From the NCBI GenBank assembly GCA_023548195.1, contig JAJHZJ010000700.1, positions 1 through 64,000 on the forward strand: a DNA stretch of 64,000 nucleotides, written 5' to 3'. The position numbers and the translations under genes were made by a program. Below, piece by piece: positions 21,636 to 33,869 of the stretch. Source of the stretch: Bettongia penicillata ogilbyi. Lineage: Eukaryota; Chordata; Mammalia; Diprotodontia; Potoroidae. A model generated the notes under the pieces. That model saw nothing but the letters and a program-made list of their open reading frames with translations, was not told the DNA's origin and made no database searches. Numbering within the stretch: position 1 is the first letter of the stretch; the number at the start of each line of letters is the position of its first letter.

Positions 21636-24057
21636 GCTTTTAAAAGTTTGAGAGGTAAGAGGGGAATGGGAAGGGAGAAGCAGAGACCGAAAGAAATGCA
21701 CACCGACACAGACAAAGACAGAGATAGTCCTTGTGGGCAGTTTCTGTTTTCCTCTCCACTGTAATTCCCTCCTCTTCTCCCCGCTTTTGGTGGGTGAGAT
21801 AATCATGTGGTCAGTGGAGGTTGTGAGGCAAACAAGCATGTCTATACCTAGGGAACTGTCCTAATTTCTTGGTCTACTAGGTATCTTTCAAGAATTTAAC
21901 ATGTGGGCTTGAAATGGGCACTTGAGGACAGACGAGTGAGGACGGAGATGAAGGGGTTGGAGATATCAAATAGAGCTGTGAGAAGATGGGCCTGTGAGGA
22001 GGAGGGAGTTCATAGCTCCTTCTATGTGGACACTGGTGAGGTTGAGTGGTGTGGGGAGTGGGGAGTCATTCTTACTAATTGGCCTCTATAAAGGGCCTCT
22101 ACCAACCCCTTGTCTTTTACAGCAAGTTGCCTGCAGTGCCAAGGGTCACCCAAGCCCATGTGATGACAGGTGTGAGGGACCTCCCAGGCAGATTTGATAC
22201 CTAAATCGATATAGTGGTGGTTTGTTAAAAAGCAGAGAAGTTTTCGCATCAGTTGGGTCCATGGGTGGCAGATTGAGATCCATGTTTAAATGCTGAGATT
22301 AAGGGTTTCAGCCTGATGATGGCAAGAAATTCCTGGGGTGAAGTCAACATTGGCCAATCAAGGAGTGCCAAAAAGATGAGCCCAAGGAACTGTCTATAAC
22401 AAGCCTCTTACTACCCTGGGCAATTCTGACGTGAGGATTCATTTTGTAATCTCAGGCGAAAAGAAGGCAGCAGTGAAAAATTGAGGGGAGCATTCCTGAA
22501 AGCCCTGAAGAACTTGGGCCTCCATGCTAAAGAGGTCTGATCAGAGGCCAGGAGCATCTGGATGCTCTGCTGAAGTTTCTCTGAAGTGGGGACTTGGGTT
22601 TCGCCTGACTCTTTTTTGGACTTAATTCCAGCCTTTCCTTCCTTCCATTTCTTGCTTTACTGATCTCTGATCTACTTCCTCTTCAGGGTGTGGACTCTGG
22701 TGTCTTCCTACCTGGTACCTTTATAGGACCTCCTGTTTCCTAGGAGTAAATCATCTCTTTCCTCTCCTTCTTTCAATGGGAATTCCATCAGATTTTCTTC
22801 TTTTTTCCTCCAGGGTGTGAATCTGTACCCTCTTGCTACCTCCTAGAGTATAATTTCCTTTATATCTTACCCAAAAGTGAAGCCTACCTACCCATTCCTA
22901 TCCCCTGATGTAATATTTTGCTGTCTCGCCTCCCTTCCTAGATTTGAACTCTAGTAAACTCCTTTCACCTCTCTTTCTCTAGGTCCCTGTAGTTTCTGTT
23001 CTGTTCTCTGGTGGGGGCCAGAGGGCTGCCGTAGCCTGCCAAGATGTTCTTAGTGAGCTGAGCCATGTGGGGCTCCTGGACATGGTCACATATTTTGCAG
23101 GGATATCTGGCTCCACCTGGTAAGAACCTGTCAGTGTATACTAGGGAATCCACAGCTCCGCTGGGAGGCAGGGAACCAGGGTTCACAGTCAGACTCCATA
23201 CTCCACAAATTTCAGTCCACAAATCCCCTGCTATCTCCTGATCATACTTGCTCCATGCATAATGTTGAGCCTTCCATCCAACTGATATAGGAAAGAGTTT
23301 CTTTTATGACAGAATGAATGACAAAGAACTTGGTGAAATTGTAAAAGGTTTAAGAGGAAGTAAGGTCCTTGTTAGATGACAAAGCAGAGTTATACTATAA
23401 AGTGTTTTGGAGACCAACCAGTTGTGTAAATAGAACATTGGGCCAATAGTGGGTTTTCAGAGTAAAGGGCCATCCAAGCCTTGGTGAATTTCTAAGCCCT
23501 TGGAAGCCATGATAGAAAGGAAGAAGGAAGCAAGCATTTCTGGAGCAGCTGTTGTGTGCCAGGCAGTGTGCCAAGTCATTTCTGCTGAGCAACAAAAACT
23601 GTCTTCTTGGATCCTCACAGGAACCCTGGGACATAGGTACTATTATTCCCATTTTATAGTAGTGGAAACTGAGGCAGGCAGAAGTTACTTGCCCAGAGTC
23701 CCATGTCCAATATGACCTCCCATGAGGTCATATTTCAACTGGGGTCTTTTGACTCTGGTTGTCCTTATGTACAGTAGGGTGCCCCGTAATGGCCTCGTTG
23801 CTTTGCACCTGCTCCTATCTTTCACCAGCTTGGCATACAGATGATTTTCTCATCCTTAGGTGCATGTCTCCCTCTTCATCCAGTATGATGGATGGAAAGA
23901 CCTGGAGAAAGCAGAAAATGAGCTCTGGAGCTGGCTGCAGGAGGACTCCTGGGATTTCTCTGTTGCTGTCGATGGGCTCCATGTGGCAGCAGAGAGGATT
24001 GAAAATTCTCTCACTGACTTCTGGTCCTATTCCATTGTCTACTACCTTATGCATAAA
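21636..24057 (+). pseudogene. PLA2G4C-like copy 4 (exons 1-4)
   Basis: Exon 1 (22123-22169) is intact. Exon 2 (22424-22534) has lost its acceptor (GGGCAA instead of GGGCAG), has TGA in place of the CGA Arg codon, and has a poor donor (GTCTGA). Exon 3 (22983-23119) is fully open, 137 nt, with SGGGQRA and AGISGSTW, so the nucleophile elbow and Arg are preserved. Exon 4 (23860-24057) has one base missing near its start and a 3-nt gain, so it is out of frame. It is the best preserved of the broken copies. Confidence 0.88.
23505..23800 (+). repeat. MIR-like SINE in intron 3 of copy 4
   Basis: Same insertion as at 9140-9440 and 35830-36100 (GTGTGCCAGGCAGTGTGCC, ATTCCCATTTTATAG). Confidence 0.8.
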
Positions 24058-24792
24058 GTAAGCTCTCCCTTGGAACCCAGGGTGCAGGGAGCAGGGAGAG
24101 GTTTCCTTTCAGGGTGAAGGTGTTCCCATTCTATCCCCTTGTTTGGATGACTGCCCCAACCCAGGATTCTAGCTTACTGGTCTATCAACTAGCATTTATT
24201 AAGCAGCTACTCCCAGCCAGATAGTTTGCGAGGTTCTAGCGTTCTGTTGGGTGACCTCATGTTTACTTATTGATGGTGAGGCTGGGAAGGTCCCTCCAAA
24301 CCCAACCTTAGTCGAAAGAGGCCTAGATTCAGAGTCAGGAGACCTTGGTTTAAATCCCACCTCTGCTCCTGATTCTCTTTGTGACCCTACTGCCTAGGTT
24401 AGTAAAACTCTCAGAGATGAAATTCTGAAGACCCAGACCATTCCAATGAGGAGAGAAAAAGGACAGTGATTAAAGAGCTCAGTGTGGATGTGGGGGGAAC
24501 TCTTGAGTCCAGTCAGACTTTGAAGAGTTATATCCAGATGATAAAAGCAAGGAATAGGAGACATGACGGATGAATGTAAAATCATGGAATGACCAGTAGG
24601 AAGAGTTTGACCTGTGCTGAAGGCAATCAAAAGGGAGATCCATGGCAACTTCAGGACAACAGGAAGGGCCTTTCAAGTCTGCTTATGGAAAAAAGGGAAG
24701 TCAAGGAGGGGACTGTGATGGACAGGATGAGAACTGACAGTAATGAGAAGGCAGAGCTGCTCACTTCTTTTGTCCCTGTGCTTTCTTTACAG
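24058..24792 (+). other. intron 4-type sequence of copy 4
   Basis: Non-coding. 24405-24790 also matches 56536-56912 beyond the intact gene. Confidence 0.6.
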
Positions 24793-24855
24793 GAGAGCTA
24801 CCTTTTCCCTGGAAAGGCTAGAACAAAAGTGGTTCACAGAGATCTGTTCCCTAAG
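24793..24855 (+). pseudogene. 63-nt candidate exon, copy 4 version
   Basis: It follows TTTCTTTACAG and is followed by GTAAGT, both strong sites. In the phase left by exon 4 it is open: ESYLFPGKARTKVVHRDLFPK minus the last residue is at most weakly like exon 5 (ESHLSQ…). It has no counterpart in the intact gene's intron 4. Confidence 0.45.
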
Positions 24856-26602
24856 GTAAGTTAGGAGCTAGAGAGTGCTCAGCAGCCACAGAGGAGGTCA
24901 GCTCACCTGACTCAGGAGAACTCTGACCTCAGGGGACTACTGCAATTGGCCGATTGGATTGATTAGCGTGTATGCTTTTAAAAAACACCTGCTGTCTTCA
25001 GAGCCATGTGCTCAGTGACACTGGGAGATGAGCAGAGGTTGGGTATGATGGCTGCCCTCCTGGAGCTGATGGATGAGAGGCAGGATGAGTGACAGACAGG
25101 TAGCAGACTCCCCGTTACAGGGGTGTGCAGGGCCAGGTGAAGGGGTTTCCTGCTGGGCAGAGGGAGGAAGGGTCATGGAAGGCCTCTTCGAGGACAGGGT
25201 ATTATTGGAGCTGGTCACCAAGAGACTGGCAAGAGTGGAAGGGGAAGAGAGGAAAGGCCCCAGGGTCAGGAATCTGTGCTGGGTTTGACCTGTCTTCCAC
25301 TCTCTGGCCTCAAATATCTTCTGAGCTCTGGCTAAATCATAGTAGATTTACAGACAGGAGGGACCTTCAAAGCCATCTAGCTTAATCCTTTTTTTGCCAG
25401 TTAGGCAGCTTCCTTCCTTCCTCCCAGTTTTCAAGGACCTACCCAAGGTCATTGCAACTAGTGAGTGTCAGATTTCAAACTTTCCACTTTCCACTACCTA
25501 ACTGCTTGAGAGTGCTCATCTTCACTTTTGTCATTTATAAAATGGGTGGGTAGGTTGAATTATATCAGGGGTTTGTAATCTTTTTTTGTGTCATGGCAGT
25601 CTGGTGAAGCTGATGGACCCCTTCTCAGAATAATCTTTTTCAAATGTATTTTTTTTAAATCCCCAAAAAGTATCATTATACTTTGTTTTCAATAAAAGTG
25701 GACATTTCCCTACACAGCCTTCCTGTTACCCCCAAATACACGCCCTGAAAAGGTTTATCAGTTGTAACAGTTGAAAGGAGGGGTGGGTCAAAGTCTTGGA
25801 TGGGAGAGGTCTGGTTTCCTTAAAAGGCAGCGCTGCAGAGATTCCTCATAGTGGGTCAGCAAGTCTTGCCCCAAGGAAACTCACAGACGAAGATCTTCTA
25901 AGAGGATTTTGTCCTACTTTTCTCCTGACAGTAAGTCATTTGCTATTCTCAGTATTCTTTTCTAACTTTTTAAAAAAAACAAAATATACTCTTATAATCA
26001 TGTAACAGATATAGTGTATTGGTATTGGCAATGAAAAGAAGAAACTTTCTTTAACAGCTTCTCTTAGCTCCTTTGTACTCACAACATCCCCAATCAGGTG
26101 TCGATAATTGAGTTAAATACCTTTAAACTCACCATTTCATAGAAAGTCCTTTACCTTATTACCTCTGGCATTTTCATTCTAGTCATAGTAGTTTATGTAG
26201 TACCTACCCCATGTGCCAGGCTTTTTCTATATCTTGGAAGTTGCTTACGTCTGTTTTTAGTAAGGTTTTAAAATGTTTAGTCAGTATTTTCTCAAATTCT
26301 TGATTCATATTCCATGTCAGTTAGAAAAAGGACCAGTAGAGGAGATAGTATTTCATTCAATTTCATTCCCGCAAGATCTGAATATTACAGTGAATATTAC
26401 ATCTGAATATTACAGGTTTTCAGAAGCCAGGAAGTGTGATAAACATTTCACAACTCTGTGTTTCTCCCAACAGCTGTGGGAGAAAGGAGCAAATATTTAT
26501 TATCTCTTTGTACATATCAAGACTGATTAAATTCTTCTAATTAACTACCATAACATTTTCAACTCAACCAATTATTGATTTATAATTACTATGCACACTA
26601 CT
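24856..26602. other. intergenic sequence with old SINE pieces
   Basis: To about 25095 it matches 12743-13000. 25330-25500 looks like a MIR-family SINE fragment. The rest has no recognisable gene. Confidence 0.45.
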
Positions 26603-26618
26603 TAAATCTCAATTTTTT
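26603..26618. repeat. left target site duplication of the HAL1 element
   Basis: TAAATCTCAATTTTTT, repeated exactly at 29476-29491. Confidence 0.85.
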
Positions 26619-27450
26619 CAATAAAAATTTATTTATTTAACTTTTTACATTCATTTTCACAAAATTTTGGGTTCCAAATTTTCTCCCCGTTTATCCCCTC
26701 CCCCCACCCCAATACACCGAGCATTCTAATTTCCCCTGTCACCAATCTGCCCTCTCTTCTATCATCCCTCCCTTCTCTTGTCCTCATCTTCTCTTTTGTC
26801 CTGTAGGGCCATATGACTTTCTATTCCCCATTAACTGTATTTCTTATTTCCTAGTAGCAACAATAATACTAAACAGTTCTTCCTAAAACTTTGAGTTCCA
26901 AATTCTCCCCATCCCTCTCTCCCCACCCATTCCCTTTGGGAAGGCAGGCAATTCAATATAGGCCCTATCTGTGTAGTTTTGCAAATGACTTCGGTAATAG
27001 TTGTGCTGTGTAAGACTAACTGTATTTCCCTCCATCCTATCCTGCCCCCCATTGTTTCTATTCTGTCTTTTGATCCTGTCCCTCCCCAAATTTTGACTTC
27101 AAATTGCTCCCTCCTCCCATTGCCTCCCTACCATCATCCCTGCACCCCTTGCTTATCTCCTTCTCCCCCACTTTCCTGTATTGTAAGATAGGTTTTCATA
27201 CCAAAATGAGTGTGCATTTTATTCCTTCCTTTAGTCAAATGTGATGAGGGTAAACTTCTTGTTTTTTTCTCAGTTCTCCTCTTTTTCCCTGCACTAAAAA
27301 GTCTCCTGCTTGCCTCTTGAATGAGATATACTTTACCCCATTCCATTTCATCCTCTTTCCTCCCACTACATTTCTCTCTCACCATTTACCTTAATTTCTT
27401 TTGAGATATGGTCCCATCCTATTCAATTCACTCTGTGCTCTCTGTCTCTG

Positions 27451-27522
27451 TATGTGCATGCATGTGTGTATGTGTGTGTATGTGCATGCATGTACGTGTG
27501 TGTGTGTGTATGTGTGTGTGTG
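27451..27522. repeat. TG-rich simple repeat
   Basis: Imperfect (TG)n with GCATGCATG interruptions in the element's 3' UTR. Confidence 0.75.
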
Positions 27523-27656
27523 GTCCCACCAACTACCCAGATACTGAAAAATTTTAAGAGTTACAAATATTGTCTTTCCATGTAGGAATGTAAACAGTTC
27601 ACTTTTGGTAAGTCCCTTATGACTTCTCTTTGCTGTTTACTTTTTCATGCTTCTTC

Positions 27657-28757
27657 TCATTCTTGTGTTTGAAAGTCAAATTTTCTTTTCAGCTCTAGTC
27701 TTTTCATCAAGAATGCTTGAAAGTCCTCTGTTTCATTGAAAGACCATATTTTCTGCTGAAGTATTATACTCAGTTTTGCTGGGTAGCTGATTCTTGATTT
27801 GAGTCCTAGCTCCTTTGACTTCTGGAATATCCTATTCCACACCCTTCGATCCCTTAATGTAGAAGCTGCTAGATCTTGTGTTATCCTGATTGTATTTCCA
27901 CAATACTGGAATTGTTTCTTTCTAGCTGCTTGCAAGATTTTCTCCTTGACCTGGGAATTCTGGAATTTGGCCACAATGTTCCTAGGAGTTTCTCTTTTTG
28001 GATCTCTTTCAGGCGGTGATTGATGGATTCTTTCAATACTTACTTTGTCCTCTGGTTGTGGAATCTCAGGGTAGTTTTCCTTGATAATTTCATGGAAGAT
28101 GATGTCTAGGCTCTTTTTTTGATCATGACTTTCAGGTAGTCCCATAATTTTTAAATTGTCTTTCCTGGATCTATTTCCCAGGTCAGTTGTTTTTCCCATG
28201 AGATATTTCACATTCTCTTCCATTTTTTCATTCTTTTGGTTTTGTTTGGTGATTTCTTGGTTTCTCATAAAGTCATTAGCCTCCATCTGTTCCATTCTAA
28301 TTTTGAGAGAACTATTATCTTCAGTGAGCTTTTGAACCTCTTTTTCCATTTGGCTCATTCTGCTTTTGAAAGCATTCTTCTCCTCATTGGCTTTTTGAAC
28401 CTCTTTTGCCAAATGAGTGAGCCTATTTTTCAAGGTGTTATTTTCTTCAGCATTTTTTTGGGTCCCCTTTACCAAGGTATTGACCCATTTTTCATGCTTT
28501 TCTTGCATCGCTCTCATTTCTCTTCCCAGTTTTTCCTCCACCTGTCTAACTTGATTTTCAAAATCCTTTTTGAGCTCTTCCATGGCCTGAGCCCACTGGA
28601 CATCCACCTTGGATGTCTGGGGTACAGAGGCCCCGACGTCCCCGTCTTTCCCTGATGGTAAGAATAGTTCCTCGTCATCAGAATTGAAAGGCGGGAACAT
28701 CTGTACCCCCTCAAAGTAGCTTTCTATAGTCTTATTTTTCTTCCCTTTTCTGGGCAT
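27657..28757 (-). CDS. L1/HAL1 ORF1 protein, uninterrupted
   Basis: 366 aa from MPRKGKKNKTIESYFEG to a TGA-type end, with no frameshift. Residues 1-50 form a basic then acidic N-terminus. Roughly 55-195 is a long coiled coil with repeated E/K/L heptads (…KEVQKANEEK…, …KEVQKLTEDN…), which in L1 ORF1p drives trimer formation. About 200-290 fits the RRM (NLKIMGLPESHDQ). The C-terminal domain follows (KQFQYCGNTIRITQDLAAS…). The protein is an RNA chaperone that coats its own RNA in the L1 RNP. Intactness suggests a fairly young element. It would need an ORF2 enzyme from another L1. Confidence 0.9.
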   Translation of the reverse strand: MPRKGKKNKTIESYFEGVQMFPPFNSDDEELFLPSGKDGDVGASVPQTSKVDVQWAQAMEELKKDFENQVRQVEEKLGREMRAMQEKHEKWVNTLVKGTQKNAEENNTLKNRLTHLAKEVQKANEEKNAFKSRMSQMEKEVQKLTEDNSSLKIRMEQMEANDFMRNQEITKQNQKNEKMEENVKYLMGKTTDLGNRSRKDNLKIMGLPESHDQKKSLDIIFHEIIKENYPEIPQPEDKVSIERIHQSPPERDPKRETPRNIVAKFQNSQVKEKILQAARKKQFQYCGNTIRITQDLAASTLRDRRVWNRIFQKSKELGLKSRISYPAKLSIILQQKIWSFNETEDFQAFLMKRLELKRKFDFQTQE

Positions 28758-29475
28758 TTTCCCAGCCAGTTACTTGACTTCTTCCTATCCACCCCTGCCT
28801 AGATCAGCCCAGCTATTGGTTGGGGTCTGAGATTCAAATGGGCTTTCCGGGGCAGGTGCAGCTGCTATTCAATGTGAGCTTAAGTTCTGGTGCTTGGGTG
28901 GGGGCAGGGCCTCCTCCCAGGCTCAGTTCCCTCAGGGGCTTTATGCAGAGACCTTCAGTAATGGGGTGGGTGGGGGCAGGGCCGTCTCCCAGGCTCAATT
29001 CCCTCAGGGTGTTTCTGCAGAGACCTTTGGTAATGGCCCTGAACTTCTGTCTGCTGCTTGGGGAGTCCCAGGCCGCTGCCACTGCCTCTGCCACTGCCTC
29101 CCGAGGGGGCCCGAGTCACAGAGACACCCCGCTCCCCTCTTGGCCAGCCCAGATGTCTCTCTCACCTGTAGCGTCTGTGGGTGGAGGGACCTTCCCGGCC
29201 GCCAGAGATTCTGTCCCTGAAGCCTGCTCGGGTCTGCTCCTCTGGGGCCGGGCAGCCAGGGCAGCTCAGGGGTGTACTCCATTTTCCGGGGTGCAACGGA
29301 CCCCTGGGAACAGCTCTCCAGGGCTCTCTGGAAGGAAATCTTCTCCACTGTGTTTCTGCACACCTTGCAGTGCTCCAGAATTTGTGGGGAGTTCTTCTTG
29401 CAGGAAATATATGGGCTGTGGGTTCAAAGCTAGCATACATGAGTCTTTCTACTCCACCATCTTGGCTCCACCCTC

Positions 29476-29491
29476 TAAATCTCAATTTTTT
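29476..29491. repeat. right target site duplication of the HAL1 element
   Basis: Exact copy of 26603-26618. Confidence 0.85.
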
Positions 29492-30084
29492 TAAGAAGGG
29501 TCCATTTTTTTTTCTCTACCTGATGTTCAAAATTTCATGGTGACTCTTCAACTCCCCAGTAGTGCTCTACTTTTTTGAATTACCCAAAGAGCCAAATTAG
29601 GTTCTTTAATTTTTTTCTAAATTAGTAATCCTTTCGCCTGACAATTGACACCAGAGGAAAGAGATAATCCTTTATCAATGATATAACTTGTGTGATTTTC
29701 TGAAAGTTATTTTGTAGTCTTATATTGATTGTGGAAGGGAGACCTGCACTCACTATCAAAGGGAATTGCTTTAAAAATTTCTCAACCTTGTCTATTTCAG
29801 TGGGACCAAAAAATCTTTTTCTGATTCCTATATGTTTAGTCTTTATTCTCCTGAATTTTGTTTTACATTTTAGCCCAAAGTTATATTGTCAAAACCATCC
29901 TCCACTTGTACATGGCCCTATCCTAGACTACCACTCAGTTCCATGTAGATCTCTTCCATGTGGCCCAGGTCCCTGGTGTTAGCCACTTTAGCACTAAGTT
30001 TTATTACATAAAACCAATCAGTTTCTATACTGCCATTGCATTTTTAGTCTCTTAGTAGTTACAAAAGCACAGTTCATACCAGAT
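29492..30084. other. intergenic sequence
   Basis: No gene or clear repeat recognised. Confidence 0.4.
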
Positions 30085-31540
30085 TCTTTTTTATTAATTT
30101 ATGTGTTTTTAGTTCTCTACAATCACTTCTATAAGTGTTATATGTTCTCCCCCTCCTTCCCTTAGATAGCCTGCAATCTTATATGGATTCTCACATACAT
30201 TCTTATTAAACACATTTTCACATTAGTCATGTTGCCTAGAAGAGTTAAAATGAATGAGTGAAACCATGAGTAAAACCAAACCAAAACAAAACACAGCACA
30301 AGAGAAAATATTCTGCTTCATTCTTCATTCCAATTGCATAATTTTTTCTCTGGATGTGGATGGTATGTTGCCTCAAGAGCCCTTTGGGAATGTTTTAGGT
30401 CCTTGCAGCTAGGAGGTACAGTGGATAGAGCACCAGTGCAGGGGTCAAGAGGACCTGAGTTCAAATATCACCTCAGACACTTGATATCCACTAGCTGTGT
30501 GACCTAGGGCAAGTCACTTCACCCCAATTGTCTCATCCTAGGTCATCTGCATTCCATCTGATGAATATCTGGTCACTGGATTCAGATGGCTCTGGAGGAG
30601 AAGTGAGGCTGGTGACCTGCACAGCCCTCCCTCCCTCAAAACAAAGTCAGGTACAAGTCATGTCATTATTTCTCTGATGGCATGATCTTCTTTGGCAATG
30701 AAGGACAAACACACAGGTCCTTGCAGTTCTGTGAAGAGCTAAGTCTACCAGAGAAATTCCTTGTACATTTTGGTTGTTGCTATGTTCAGTGTACTCTTGG
30801 TTCTGCTCCTTTCACTCAGCATTAGTTCATACAAGTACTTCCAGGCCTCTCTGAAGCCTTCCTGTTCATCATTTCTCATAACACAATAGTATTCCATTAC
30901 ATTCATATACCACAACTTATTCAGTCATTCCCCAACTGATGGGCATCCCCTCTATTTCCAATTCTTGGCCACCTCAAAGAGCTACTCTAAGTATTTTTGT
31001 ACATGTGTACATTTCCCATTTTTATAATCTTTTGGGGACACAGTCCCAGTAGTGATATTGCTGGGTCAAATGATATGCATGTTTCTGTAGCCCTTTGGGC
31101 ATAGTTCCAAATTGCTCTCCAGAATGGTTGGATCAGCTCACACCTCCACCTATAATGAATTAATTTTCCAAATCTCCCACATCTTCTCCCACATTTATCA
31201 TTTTCCTGTTCTGTCATGTCAGTCATCCTGATAGGTGTGATGTAGTACCTCAGAGATGTTTTGATTTTCATCTCTCTAATCAATAGTGATTTAGAGCATT
31301 TTTTATATGACTATAGATATCTTTAATTTCTTCCTCTGAAAACTGCCTGTTCATGTCCTTTGACCATTTATCAATTGGGGAATGACTTGTATTCTTGTAA
31401 ATTTAACTCAGTTCTCTATGTATTTTAGAAATGAGGACTTTATCAGAGACACTAGCTGTAAAAACTCTTTCCCAGTTTTCTGCTTCCCTCCTAACCTTGG
31501 TTGCATTGGGTTTGTCTGAACAAAAACTCATACCAGTTTC
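30085..31540 (-). mobile_element. L1 3' end, 5'-truncated, minus strand
   Basis: The reverse complement of 30740-31440 matches the ORF2 end and 3' UTR of the plus-strand L1 at 62250-62800. For example, ATTCCATTACATTCATATACCACAAC mirrors GTTGTGGTATATGAATGTAATGG at 62645. Interrupted by a SINE at 30409-30714. Confidence 0.85.
30397..30726 (+). mobile_element. tRNA-derived marsupial SINE with 12-bp target duplication
   Basis: AGGTCCTTGCAG flanks both sides (30397-30408 and 30715-30726). The body starts CTAGGAGGTACAGTGGATAG (tRNA-like A/B-box region with GAGTTCAAAT). It ends GGCAATGAAGGACAAACACA, which resembles the 3' end of the RTE-type LINE at 12530-12565. The SINE is nested in the L1. Confidence 0.85.
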
Positions 31541-33669
31541 TTTGAGGACTTTTGGGCAGTTAGAATTGGTTACCACTACATAGCTATATCAGTGATTGGC
31601 AAATAGACCCACAAAAAACTCACTCAGCACAACAAATTCCTCATTGTAGGTGTCTCAGATTTCTGTAAGCAGGATGACTTTGGAGAAGAAATCACCTGTC
31701 TTTTTCTGAAAGTTAAGCTCTTTGAAGCTGGAACAGCAGGTATCTAGCTATTTCATGAAGGAATCCACTTGGCAATGACCAAGGGCCCAACTACAGCAGA
31801 GGCATGACATAGATATTGGGACCGTAAAGAGTCTCTGCTCCTTCTCCCACAACTTACAATAAATTACAATTACTCCCTTCCTGATTATTCCCTCTAAATG
31901 AATCACTGAGCAATTCCCTCAAAGGCACTTCCATTTGGGTGGTCTGTGAGTGATCTGGATTCTTCATGGCCTCTTTCTTCCACAAATATTTGATAGTTTC
32001 CAAAACTGTAGGTTTCCATGTTAGGAATTTTATGTTTGCCTCTCATCAAAAGAGGAACCAATTTCCTAATGGTTATAAATGAATTGAAATCCTTATTACA
32101 CTAATTTCACTTTGAATTCACTCAAGTGAAATGTCACTTATTTGAAAACTCAGTTTCAGAAAAAGCCATTAACTCCCAAGATTTCAAATTTCAGCACCCA
32201 ACATCATCAATATAATTTATGTTTGACAATGATTTTAATTGGAAAGACCTTTCATTTGTAGCATAATAAATTCTTGATTTAATGTTTCTATTTTAATTAA
32301 AATATAGTTTAACTACATATAAGGTTAACAGGAGGGTTAACACTACTTAAAAGTGTCTGATGGAGATTGAACTTTTCTGAAGACCTTATGGTATAAGTTT
32401 TTCTCTATTTCTTCCCAAATCACTGCAAAATTAAGTCAATTTGTTGAGATCTAGGGATGCTGGGACCCCAAAATTCAAGGACATATTATACAGGTCCTAC
32501 CTGAAATGAAATGAATTTCTTTCAGATAGAGATGAGGTTTATCAGAACACCCTTCAGGATGGAAGAGACTTAAAGAATCTACCTTTTTGGCCAGACTCTT
32601 AAGGAATCTGAGAAATTTAGTGGAGACAAGATGGACCTTTGAAACAGAAGCTAGGAGTGACCAATTAGTCTGGGAACAGAGAAGGGGTGTGGATGGAATT
32701 AAGGAGTGGTGGTCCAGGGTGGAGCCAGTTGCAGACCATGAGGGCTACAATGAAAGGATTGTTAACTAGAAGGGCCTGGTGTTAAAATAAAGTGCAAAGA
32801 AACTTGTCTACTTGGTTTCCTTTTTAGGAGAATTTTAAGTAATTTCTGCAGTCAAGCTTGACACACGTGCAAAGCAGTCAGCTAATTGGATGACCAATGA
32901 ATTTTCCCCACCTAGGGAGGTCCTTTCAAGTGCAAGACACTTTGTCTAGGGAGTCAGTGGGGACAGGAGATATCTCTAGGGAGTATCAACTGTGAGAGCA
33001 GAGAGCCAGTTACAGAAGAAGAAATGAGTCTTTGAGAAGAAATTGATCTTCATCCCTTCAGAGGGTGGGAGAGCATCTCTTTCATCCTCCCACAACTGGC
33101 AATTGCCTACTGCAGTGAAGAAATCTTCCATTGGGAGACAAAGGCATCTAAGGCATCATATCAGTGGAGAGCTCTGGCCATCTCTGTTAGTAGAGATACC
33201 GTTTCAAGGGGAACAGTATGATGATACCACAGGAAAAGAAAGGATATCAGGGACCTGTAATGATGGAGGTACTAATTTCTTTAGTCATATGTGTTAACCA
33301 CGTATTCTCCTCTCCATGAGTTTATGTTTCAGTCCATTCTTCCTTTTGGTTTTGTATATATTCTGGGCAAGTGTGCCCCCAGTTTATCAGAGTAGCTTTT
33401 GTAGCTACTTTTCCTATAATGTTGTCTCAGCATATGTCTTTGCTTTGAACTCCATTTGGCCACAGGCTGACCACGAAAGTGTGTGGTCCCTCCTATGTTG
33501 TTATATTAAGGTTTTTTCAGGCTGTGTGATTTTTTAAAATTAATTTTCTTCATCTCTTATAAAATATTGCATTCCAGTATCTTCCCTTCTTTTTTGTAGT
33601 TGTAGTGGAGTCTTATGTGAATCTCACTGATTTCTTTCTATTGGAACTCTTTCTAGTTGCTTGCAGTGT
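31541..33669. other. intergenic sequence upstream of the intact gene
   Basis: No gene recognised on either strand; small open frames lack codon bias or motifs. Confidence 0.4.
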
Positions 33670-33672
33670 GCA

Positions 33673-33675
<3 letters not shown>

Positions 33676-33715
<40 letters not shown>
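33676..33715. repeat. (GT)n microsatellite
   Basis: About 20 uninterrupted GT units. Confidence 0.95.
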
Positions 33716-33718
<3 letters not shown>

Positions 33719-33869
33719 ACCTGGAAGCTTTGGATCTTGACTTTGACATTTCTGGGTATTTTCAATTTGGTGATTAGAAAGATGGCTCATGGCTTTGTCC
33801 TATTTTTACATTGTCTTCTGTCTCTTAATAGAAAATTGGAAATTGTAGCTGAAGCTGTTTCATCTTCGG

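Larger units (their letters stand above)
26619..29475 (-). mobile_element. complete HAL1-type (ORF2-less L1) retrotransposon
   Basis: A 2857-bp element in minus orientation, bounded by a 16-bp exact target duplication. Its 5' end (at 29475) reads GGGTGGAGCCAAGATGGTGG on the minus strand, a typical marsupial L1 start. It has a GC-rich 5' UTR (28758-29475), one ORF1 (27657-28757) and a purine-rich 3' UTR (to 26619). There is no ORF2 at all. This is the layout of half-L1 elements, known non-autonomous L1 relatives that keep only ORF1. Confidence 0.85.

Noticed and set aside
27799..28655. + strand frames of 74 and 139 aa
   Set aside because: Antisense shadows of the HAL1 ORF1.
28820..29543. Long GC-rich open frames on the + strand (up to 224 aa) and overlapping minus frames
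   Set aside because: They lie in the 5' UTR of the minus-strand HAL1 element; the GC-rich composition keeps several frames open by chance.
30397..30726. tRNA gene
   Set aside because: A/B-box-like sequence belongs to a tRNA-derived SINE with target duplications and no proper acceptor stem.
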